Below, piece after piece: positions 28,308 to 35,015 of a stretch of 64,000 nucleotides of DNA (the stretch's first letter is position 1; each line of letters starts with the position of its first letter). The translations under genes and the position numbers were made by a program. The notes beneath the pieces were generated by a model, which was given only the letters and a program-made list of their open reading frames with translations, searched no databases and was not told the origin of the DNA. Location: assembly GCF_019670105.1 (NCBI RefSeq), contig NZ_AP023032.1, positions 933,501 to 997,500 of the forward strand, read 5' to 3'. The stretch comes from Agarivorans albus. GTDB lineage: Bacteria; Pseudomonadota; Gammaproteobacteria; Enterobacterales; Celerinatantimonadaceae.

Positions 28308-28492
28308 GCTGGGTGGCTTATCTTTCGAGCTGATTTTTGCAGCCACAAATGCTGCTCGAAGGGTTCGGCTAAAATTGTTTTATGCTTTGTTAAGCCGTAT
28401 TTACCTAGAATGCTAGGCTACACCCGCCTTGCCGCGCCTAAAACGATTTTCTCGCGAACAAAATCTTTTCGCGAAAGGTAAACTGCCCCTAG
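28308..28492. repeat. Degenerate MITE-like repeat, copy 1
   Basis: About 185 bp related to the better-preserved copy immediately downstream. Shared landmarks in the same order: ATCTTT near the left end, TTTTTGCAGC, AAATGCTGCTCGAAGGGTTCGG, CTTTGTTAAGC, and TCTCGCGAACAAAAT near the right end, closing with TGCCCCTA. The ends are eroded compared with copy 2. There is no coding capacity. Boundaries are approximate. Confidence 0.6.
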
Positions 28493-28511
28493 ATAAAATA
28501 GGAGCTTTACT

Positions 28512-28775
28512 AGGGGCTGTTGATCTTTGCTGATGGTTTTTGCAGCAATTAATTAGCCATTTAGGTAAGGCAGTGAGTGTGCAGTTAAGTGGGCTTAATA
28601 ATCACTCGCTAACGCTGAATAAATGGCTAAGAAATGCTGCCCGAAGGGTTCGGATATGCGAACTTTACTCTTTGTTAAGCACTTCTTACTTAGCCCACTA
28701 GGCTTCTAAGTGCTCGCCGCGATTAAAGCCCGCTTATCTCGAACAAAATTTCAACACCAAAGATCAACAGACCCT
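28512..28775. repeat. MITE-like repeat with terminal inverted repeats, copy 2
   Basis: 264-bp element bounded by inverted repeats of about 22 bp: left end AGGGGCTGTTGATCTTTGCT (28512-28531) and the reverse complement of it with two mismatches at 28754-28775. Inside are the same landmarks as copy 1 (GCTGCCCGAAGGGTTCGG, CTCTTTGTTAAGC, TCTCGAACAAAAT). No ORF is present. Similar elements are common in Shewanella/Vibrio-type genomes, so a non-autonomous mobile repeat is likely. It ends right at the TAAGGAG ribosome site of the next gene. Confidence 0.7.
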
Positions 28776-28786
28776 AAGGAGTAAGC

Positions 28787-29707
28787 ATTAAAATTCTCAG
28801 TTTGAATCTACTTAATTACTTAGCTCCTCCCTATGCGGCGTATGAGTTCGACAATATTTTGGACTCACAACAATGGCAGCAAAAGCAAGCTTGGTTAAGT
28901 CGAATAATTGCCTTAGCTGATGCTGATGTGATGGCTTTTCAGGAAGTATTTAGCGCAGAAGCGTTGGCTGAGCAATGTAAAAGCCTTGGCTACCCACACT
29001 TTTTATCTACACCCAGTAGCCTCGACGAGTCTAGCTATGTTTACCGCAAACCGGGTTTAGCGCTGGCTAGCAAGTATCCGCTTCGTAGTGGCAGCCTTTA
29101 TAATCCGAATCACTTGAATACTTTTAGTCGTGCTCCTTTAATTGCAAAAGTTAAGTTGCCAGAAGTAGGCTGGATTAAAGCTTATGTGGTTCATCTCAAA
29201 TCCAAGCGGCCGATCTTAGATGAAGACCTAGTGGGTGAGCCTAGTGATATTGATGAATACATGGGCCGCTGGCAGTCCGATACCTTGCGAGCACAGGAAG
29301 TAAGTCTATTGATGCAGGATATCTTAAGTTGTCGTAAAAATAAGCTCGAGGCAGTAATGATGCTGGGAGACTTTAATGATGACCTATCTCAAGGTGCTCT
29401 TAGCCATGTATTCGACTTGCCTTTAGTGCAGCATGATGAAATTGAACAACACTGGCGAATGCATGACAGTTTCACCTTAAGCCAAACTGACCAGCCACGT
29501 TCCGCAACGCATTATTGGGGCGGACAAGGTAGTGTATTAGATTACATTTTGCTATCTGGAGAGTTTTCTCCTGATTATCAACAGCAGTTGGCAGAGGTAG
29601 TGGCTTATCGCTGTTTTGACCGCCATCTCACCCACGCAGATTACTCTGTAGACAGCCAAGCCAGTGACCACGCAGCGGTAATGATTGAACTGAGCGCAAG
29701 GGCTTAA
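28787..29707 (+). CDS. Endonuclease/exonuclease/phosphatase-family protein, probable ATT start
   Basis: 306-residue member of the Mg-dependent EEP superfamily, which hydrolyses phosphodiester bonds in nucleic acids, lipids or signalling molecules. Visible motifs: LSLNLLNYLAPP at the start, MAFQEVFS with the catalytic Glu, a variable middle, MLGDFNDD, and SDHAAVMIEL at the end. No signal peptide. The conserved first strand KILSLN lies upstream of the first conventional start (TTG 28802). The only codon in the expected Met position is ATT at 28787, five bases after TAAGGAG, so I annotate an ATT start. Its ribosome site abuts the preceding repeat element. Confidence 0.8.
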   Translation: MKILSLNLLNYLAPPYAAYEFDNILDSQQWQQKQAWLSRIIALADADVMAFQEVFSAEALAEQCKSLGYPHFLSTPSSLDESSYVYRKPGLALASKYPLRSGSLYNPNHLNTFSRAPLIAKVKLPEVGWIKAYVVHLKSKRPILDEDLVGEPSDIDEYMGRWQSDTLRAQEVSLLMQDILSCRKNKLEAVMMLGDFNDDLSQGALSHVFDLPLVQHDEIEQHWRMHDSFTLSQTDQPRSATHYWGGQGSVLDYILLSGEFSPDYQQQLAEVVAYRCFDRHLTHADYSVDSQASDHAAVMIELSARA

Positions 29708-29904
29708 TGCTCTAGCCGATAAGGCTTAAATAGCTGTTGTAAGTTTATTTTGGCGTTTAGTCGGCTTGCCAGTAAATACATGCCACCAATTTTTCGCTGT
29801 ATTAACAGCACGTCGATGGGGGCTGGAGGGATAGCTGCCAGTGGGCATGAGTTTGACCACGCTTATGTCTATTAGGCTGTGATTATTGACCGGAGCGTTA
29901 AGGC
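29704..29904 (-). pseudogene. Tandem copy of the kinase 3' end, unit 1
   Basis: 201-bp unit repeating the last part of the UbiB-like kinase gene on the same strand. It can be translated as PIDVLLIQRKIGGMYLLASR onward to YRLEH and a stop, with several substitutions. A one-base difference in the preceding C-run shifts the upstream linker frame. It overlaps the exonuclease stop codon by 2 bp. Most diverged of the three units. Confidence 0.8.
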
Positions 29905-30108
29905 TTAGTGCTCTAGCCGATAAGGCTCAAACAACTGCTGTAAGTTTACTTTGGCGTTTAGTCGGCTTGCCAGTAAATACATGCCACCAATTTTTCTGTG
30001 TATTAGCAGCATGTCGATAGGGGCTGGAGGGGATAGCTGCCAGTGGGTATAAGCTTCATCAAGCTCATGCTCATGGGGCTGTGATGATGGACCGAAGCGC
30101 AAGAGCAT
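29905..30108 (-). pseudogene. Tandem copy of the kinase 3' end, unit 2 (67-aa ORF)
   Basis: 203-bp unit. From PIDMLLIHRKIGGMYLLASR to the YRLEH end it is almost identical to the kinase C-terminus, but the first 30 codons differ (MLLRFGPSSQPHEHELDEAY and following). Its ATG overlaps the kinase stop codon as TAATG, so it could be translated by coupling as a free 67-residue peptide. It is either a leftover of recombination or an alternative C-terminal cassette. Confidence 0.75.
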
Positions 30109-31439
30109 TAGTGCTCTAGCCGATAAGGCTCAAACAACTGCTGTAAGTTTACTTTGGCGTTTAGTCGGCTTGCCAGTAAATACATGCCTCCAATTTTTCG
30201 GTGGATTAACAGCACGTCGATAGGCGGGGTGTGCCAGTAGTCATGTTCATAACTAAGTGCCATGCCTGCTTCGCGTAGTTCTTTAGCCAGCGGTGAGTTT
30301 GCAAAGTTGTAGTCGCCAGCGTACTTAAGCGGTTGTATCACCATCTGCAGCATACTGTTTAGGGTGGCTATTTGGCGCTCGGTACTGTTTGAGTTAACAA
30401 AACCGAGTTGCTCTAAGGCGCTTAAATCTAGAGTAAATGGCTGTGCCAATGCGCTACTTAAAAGTTTGCGATAGCCCTGGCTGATGTGTGGGGGAATTTG
30501 CCGAGTTGCGCCAAAGTCTAACAAAACAATTTTATTTGATTGAGTTGAATACAGGTAGTTGGCAAAGTTGGGATCGGTTTGCATTAGGCCAAACTCAAAC
30601 AGCTCCATCATCAACAATTTGAATAAGTTATGCATAACTTGGTCACGTAATGCCTGCGGCTGCTGCTGTAGTTGGTCAATCGCTTCTCCTTCATGATGAC
30701 TCATGGTGAGAATGTTACTGGTACTTAAGTGGCCAAATAGCTCTGGTAATTCAAATTCTGAATGCTTAGCGAGTTTAGCTTGATATTGGCTCAGATACTC
30801 GGCTTCTTGAAGGTAATCTGCTTCTTGGTGAAGCTGTAGTTTGGCATCTTGAAGAATTTGCTGGTAATCAAACTGCTTGGGCAATATACCGCTGATATTG
30901 AGCAGGCTTACAACGTTGTCCACATCACTGTCGATGCTGCCTTTAACGCCAGGATATTGAATTTTAATCGCGACTCTTTGTTGTTCGGATAAGTAAGCGC
31001 TGTGTACTTGTCCAATAGAAGCTGCAGCTATTGGCTGTAAAGAAAACTGTTTAAATTGTTGCTGCCAGTTTTCTCCCCACTCATTAAGCAACACTTGGCT
31101 AAGCTGACCAATTGGCATTGGGTCGGCATCTGCGCGCAAACGCGCTAACAGCTCACTCACTTCTTTAGGAAGCATCTCTCCAGCATCCATCGACATAAGT
31201 TGGCCTACCTTCATGGCTGCACCACGAAGTTTTGCCAGCTGATCGGCCACCCGTTTTACATTGTTGGGGGTAAGTAGTATTTCATTTAGTTTTGGGCGCT
31301 TGCCTGCTGCTAATTGGGCGGCGCCTTCTACCAGCATACCTCCTGCTACACGCGAGGCTAATGACCCTAGTTTTCCTAAGCGGGCAATGCGCGAGCTGGG
31401 TACTTTAGAGGCTCTATTGTTATCTGAGTGGCTGATAAT
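30108..31439 (-). CDS. UbiB/ABC1-family atypical kinase, probable ATT start
   Basis: 443-residue member of the AarF/UbiB/COQ8 family, atypical kinases or ATPases linked to isoprenoid-lipid and ubiquinone metabolism. Motifs: KVGQLMSMDAGEMLP (the KxGQ signature), AAASIGQVHSA, the lysine in VAIKIQYPG, QTDPNFANYL and LLDFGATRQ. The first ATG (31337) would remove the conserved stretch VPSSRIARLGKLGSLASRV, and its AGGAGGT is directly adjacent. An in-frame ATT at 31439 lies six bases after AGGGA and gives the family length, so I place the start there. The 3' end is repeated twice downstream. Confidence 0.82.
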   Translation of the reverse strand: MISHSDNNRASKVPSSRIARLGKLGSLASRVAGGMLVEGAAQLAAGKRPKLNEILLTPNNVKRVADQLAKLRGAAMKVGQLMSMDAGEMLPKEVSELLARLRADADPMPIGQLSQVLLNEWGENWQQQFKQFSLQPIAAASIGQVHSAYLSEQQRVAIKIQYPGVKGSIDSDVDNVVSLLNISGILPKQFDYQQILQDAKLQLHQEADYLQEAEYLSQYQAKLAKHSEFELPELFGHLSTSNILTMSHHEGEAIDQLQQQPQALRDQVMHNLFKLLMMELFEFGLMQTDPNFANYLYSTQSNKIVLLDFGATRQIPPHISQGYRKLLSSALAQPFTLDLSALEQLGFVNSNSTERQIATLNSMLQMVIQPLKYAGDYNFANSPLAKELREAGMALSYEHDYWHTPPIDVLLIHRKIGGMYLLASRLNAKVNLQQLFEPYRLEH

Positions 31440-31673
31440 GCTTTATCCCTAATGGTAGGTTTCTGCTTAAGTTTACGTCGAAAAGGTGGTTATGGATCTA
31501 TATCTATCGTTTTGATTCCACGTTGTTATTTAGCTGCCTTTTCAATTTCCTAATGCACTCACAATTTGTTAAGTCATTACTATTCAATGTCTTATGTTGA
31601 TTTTTATGACTTGGCTCGCTGCTTGCTGTATCCCAATCAAATGGTGTTATTTGCAATTTGCAAGAGAGGCTTT

Positions 31674-32330
31674 ATGAGAACCCTATTGATGTTTATATGC
31701 TGCTTACCCTTGGTAAGCCAAGCTGGAATTATTAGCAATGGCAGTTTTGAAAAAAATGATGTTCGTTATGGCGGCTGGAGTTTTTTTGCCAGCGAGGATG
31801 TAGTTGGTTGGCAGGGACACAATATCGAAATTTGGGATAACTTGTTTAATATTCAAGCAGCGCATGGGCAACAGTTTATTGAGCTAAACGCACACTGTTC
31901 TGGCAAAGGCAAAAAGGCTTGCCAACCCGGTAAGTATCATATTTACCAAGATTTTATAACTGAAGCTGGAGCGAAATATCGTTTTGGTTTGGACTATCGT
32001 GCACGTACTAACAAGCCAGAGGGCTTTACTGTGAGTATTCAAGATAGCAGTGGCAGCGAGGTTTTTAAGCAAGTTATTGATGATCATGACGCCAGCTCTT
32101 GGCGAAACTTTTCTGGTGACTTTGTTGCAAGCGATTCCTTATCACGGATCCGTTTCGACTCTATGGTAAATGGTTCGTTGGGTAACCTTATCGACAATGT
32201 ATATGTAGAAGTTATTCCGCTTAGTGGTTTTAGCGCTGCGGCTTTTTCAGTATCAGAGCCAGTGACAATTGTGCTGTTCATTTTTGCCTTGGCGCTGCTT
32301 ATTGTCACCAGAAAACCTAAGCAATCTTAA
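31674..32330 (+). CDS. PEP-CTERM exported protein
   Basis: 218-residue secreted protein. ATG at 31674 has AGAGAGG upstream and starts a short signal peptide (cleavage SQAGI). The body has the galactose-binding-like pattern ISNGSFEKND, IEIWDN, GQQFIELN, FRFGLDYRA-like strand and DNVYVEVIP, reminiscent of DUF642-like or CBM folds. It ends in VSEPVTIVLFIFALALLIVT followed by RKPK, a PEP-CTERM sorting signal: SEP, hydrophobic helix, basic tail. Such proteins are processed by an exosortase, usually alongside exopolysaccharide, and no exosortase is encoded in this window. Confidence 0.75.
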   Translation: MRTLLMFICCLPLVSQAGIISNGSFEKNDVRYGGWSFFASEDVVGWQGHNIEIWDNLFNIQAAHGQQFIELNAHCSGKGKKACQPGKYHIYQDFITEAGAKYRFGLDYRARTNKPEGFTVSIQDSSGSEVFKQVIDDHDASSWRNFSGDFVASDSLSRIRFDSMVNGSLGNLIDNVYVEVIPLSGFSAAAFSVSEPVTIVLFIFALALLIVTRKPKQS

Positions 32331-32391
32331 ACCGAGCTTCGCTGTATTTAATCAGTGGCTAGTGCATTGACTATTGGCGGGAACAACAATG

Positions 32392-32415
32392 AAGGGGAGA
32401 CTAATGTCTCCCCTT
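32392..32415 (+). terminator. Terminator after the PEP-CTERM gene
   Basis: 10-bp stem AAGGGGAGAC/GTCTCCCCTT with a 4-nt loop followed by TTATT. It lies between convergent genes. Confidence 0.8.
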
Positions 32416-32442
32416 TTATTGATTAGCTAAGTGGTTAAAGCA

Positions 32443-33396
32443 TTAACGCTTTAGGTAGGCTTGCAGTAACTCACCACCGGTTGCGGCATTTAACGGTTTG
32501 AAAATAAACCCTTGAATGCCTTGCTCTTGGCAGGCGTCAACCACATTGCTGTCGGTGACCGAAGAGAGCATTACGATGGGTGTTTGTTTATCCAGCTGGC
32601 GCATTTGGCCCAGTGCTTTGTCGCCATTCAAGCGATTCATTACCACATCCATAAACACAAATTCGGGTTTATGCTCGGTTAATGCAGCTACTGCACTGTC
32701 GCCGTCATCTGCTTCAATAACGTTGTTATAACCAATGCCAGCAAGAATGCGTTTCATGGCTTTGCGGATCAATGGGCTGTCATCCACTGTCATAATTAGC
32801 GCATCTTTAGCTAAGGTTTCACCGGTGGTAGGTGGAGCAACAATACAAGCGTCAGAATTGAAAACCGCTTCTTCGTAGTCGTTTTGTTGATTAAGTTCGC
32901 GTACTAACAAGTTGAAGTAATAGCGGCCAACACCTTCTACATGCACTGGCACAGTAACAATTTGCTGTACGCCTTCTAAGTAACGGCTCATGTCAGCTAA
33001 ATCAAGAGCAACATGGGGGCTGGCAAACTCAAAGCCCAAGTTGTGTTTTTGTAGAATATGGGTAGCCCGACCCACAATGGTATTGCCCCATTCTTCAAGT
33101 GCTGCAACTAGGTCGTCATCTAAGCTTTCGCTGCTACTTGCTTCTCCTACTAAGGATTGTTGCACTGCTTGGCCAATTGCTACGGCGGTTTCTTGATAGT
33201 GGTGCATGAGCACCACGCCATCTAGCTGGCCTTGCATGTCAGAACAAACTGCATAACCTTTAAAGCGGAAGTCTTCAACATTATCGATAAATGATTCATC
33301 GGCGCGGCCATCAAGGCCGGTCATTAGCTTAAGGCTCTGTAAAGATTCTTGGATGAAAGGATGAAGAATAATTTTATGAATGGTTTCTACTGTCAT
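32443..33396 (-). CDS. CheX-like domain fused to a response regulator
   Basis: 317-residue cytoplasmic protein. The N-terminal half (about 1-165) resembles the CheX/CheC phosphatase fold, with the helix EEWGNTIVGRATHILQK carrying the E-x2-N motif of CheX phosphatases. The C-terminal half (about 195-317) is a receiver domain: VDDSPLIRKAM, phosphoacceptor Asp in FVFMDVVMN, LSSVTD and IFKPLN. A phosphatase-like domain joined to its own receiver suggests a phosphate sink or phosphorylation-controlled phosphatase in chemotaxis-type signalling. ATG at 33396 has AAAAGGA; the longer frame to 33456 is rejected. Confidence 0.82.
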   Translation of the reverse strand: MTVETIHKIILHPFIQESLQSLKLMTGLDGRADESFIDNVEDFRFKGYAVCSDMQGQLDGVVLMHHYQETAVAIGQAVQQSLVGEASSSESLDDDLVAALEEWGNTIVGRATHILQKHNLGFEFASPHVALDLADMSRYLEGVQQIVTVPVHVEGVGRYYFNLLVRELNQQNDYEEAVFNSDACIVAPPTTGETLAKDALIMTVDDSPLIRKAMKRILAGIGYNNVIEADDGDSAVAALTEHKPEFVFMDVVMNRLNGDKALGQMRQLDKQTPIVMLSSVTDSNVVDACQEQGIQGFIFKPLNAATGGELLQAYLKR

Positions 33397-33587
33397 AATT
33401 TTCCTTTTTAATAGACTTAAGCTGAATTGGCTTACTCTTCCTAGAGTATTTGTCATATCTTTGATTGCGAGAAACCACTCTAGGCAAGAAGCTATAGCGA
33501 TTCAAGCAGTCTGATCAAATGTGCGATCCCTGACCAATAATGGCGAGGATTGAGTTAATGGAATACAACACAGATTAAGGAATCCCC

Positions 33588-33953
33588 ATGCCACACTGCG
33601 TAATAGAATGCCCTGCTGATTTAGCCCGCATAGTCAATTTTGATGTTTTGGTGGAAGCGGTACACGATGCGGCCGATGCTAGTGGCCTGTTTTCACCTGG
33701 TGATGTAAAAGCGCGCTTAGTGTTAGCCAACCACTATCGAGTAGGTGGTAAGCGAGCCCCTTATGTACATACCGAAGTGCAAATTCTAAGTGGCCGTAGT
33801 GAGCTACAAAAGAAAGCCTTAGCCACTGATATTGCTCGCGCTGTATGTGAATTATTGCCCAGTGTTGACATGATTTCAGTGGAAGTACGTGATATCGCCG
33901 TTCAAGCCTATGCTAATCGTGCAAGTTTAACGACCTTGAGTGAGGCGGTGTAA
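33588..33953 (+). CDS. 5-carboxymethyl-2-hydroxymuconate isomerase family protein
   Basis: 121-residue tautomerase-superfamily protein resembling HpcD/HpaF (CHMI), which isomerises a muconate intermediate in homoprotocatechuate breakdown. It begins MPHCVIECP, giving the catalytic N-terminal proline after Met removal, then FSPGDVKARLVLANHYRVGG and VHTEVQILSGRS, close to the family. No other homoprotocatechuate genes lie nearby, so it may act on another substrate or be a stand-alone tautomerase. Confidence 0.82.
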   Translation: MPHCVIECPADLARIVNFDVLVEAVHDAADASGLFSPGDVKARLVLANHYRVGGKRAPYVHTEVQILSGRSELQKKALATDIARAVCELLPSVDMISVEVRDIAVQAYANRASLTTLSEAV

Positions 33954-34070
33954 ACAGCACAGTTTGGAACATCTATAAGCAAAGTTCTGGCCTTGCGCCA
34001 GGCTTTTGATTAGGCTGAATATTCGGCAATAACTGCCGAGATTGGTATTACCCCTTTAAGTAGGAGCGAA

Positions 34071-35015
34071 ATGCTAAAGCCTAAGCAGCAACATTCGAAT
34101 CTTGGATTAGCAGTAGTGCAAGAACTTAGCGCTACTGCAAAGGCTAGCTTGCAGACAGGTATTCAGCGCTTTTCTGCTCAAACTGCGTATTCCTCGCAAG
34201 TTCAGCATGATTGTTTAGCGATAGAAGAGCCTTTGCAGCTTTCTTTGCAATGGTTTTGCCAACGCACCAATCAATATCAGCTGCGGCCACTTAGTCTTAC
34301 CATGCGCACACCTGGTAACGACGTGGCCTTGGTTCTAGGCTTTTTGCAAAGCCAAAATATTATAGAGTCACTAAACGACATCGACGATATTCGCTTTGCT
34401 CAAGGGGCTACGGCTGAGCAAGTTGAAGATTACAATCACCTAGAGATACAACTCAATCGGCAACGACAATTTGACTGGGCGGCACTAGAGCGTAATTTTG
34501 CCAGCTATTCGAGTTGTGGTTTGTGTGGCGCGAGCTCTGTTAAGGCCTTGGCTTTAAACCAGCAGCCTGAATTAAACATGCAAGAAGAGTGGCTAGCCGC
34601 ATCGCTTATTTATCAGTTGCCTAGCTTGCTGCAAGAACATCAACCCTTGTTTAAGCAAAGTGGTGCGGTGCATGGTGTCGGTGTTTGGGCTGATGGCAAG
34701 TTCCTTAGTGTTGCCGAAGATATCGGTAGGCACAATGCTTTAGATAAAGCGTTAGGCCAATTGCTGTTGGAGTCTCAACAGGCGGTACGCAGCGTTTTGG
34801 TATTAAGTGGTCGAGTGAGTTTTGAGTTAATGCAAAAAGCGCTGATTGCCAATATACCGGTAGTGGTCGCGGTTGGAGCTCCTTCTAGCTTGGCATTATC
34901 GGTAGCAAAACAATTTAATATCACCTTAATTGGCTTTACTAAAGACAGCCAATTTAATGTTTATCACGCCCCATGGCGAATAAGTAAAGAGGGTGGGTCC
35001 CAGTATGAGTCATAA
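34071..35015 (+). CDS. fdhD: Formate dehydrogenase accessory sulfurtransferase
   Basis: 314-residue FdhD protein. FdhD passes sulfur from IscS to the molybdenum cofactor of formate dehydrogenase-type enzymes. Seen here: the catalytic SSCGLCGASSV loop (CxxC near residues 146-149), GAVHGVGVW, the conserved EDIGRHNALDK motif, and LSGRVSFELMQKAL with VVAVGAPSSLAL. Ribosome site TAGGAG. It overlaps the next gene by 11 bp, and that gene encodes a likely client enzyme. Confidence 0.92.
   Translation: MLKPKQQHSNLGLAVVQELSATAKASLQTGIQRFSAQTAYSSQVQHDCLAIEEPLQLSLQWFCQRTNQYQLRPLSLTMRTPGNDVALVLGFLQSQNIIESLNDIDDIRFAQGATAEQVEDYNHLEIQLNRQRQFDWAALERNFASYSSCGLCGASSVKALALNQQPELNMQEEWLAASLIYQLPSLLQEHQPLFKQSGAVHGVGVWADGKFLSVAEDIGRHNALDKALGQLLLESQQAVRSVLVLSGRVSFELMQKALIANIPVVVAVGAPSSLALSVAKQFNITLIGFTKDSQFNVYHAPWRISKEGGSQYES

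Noticed and set aside
29704-30300. Tandem repeats as a CRISPR array
   Set aside because: Units are ~200 bp, contiguous and coding in origin, with no spacers.
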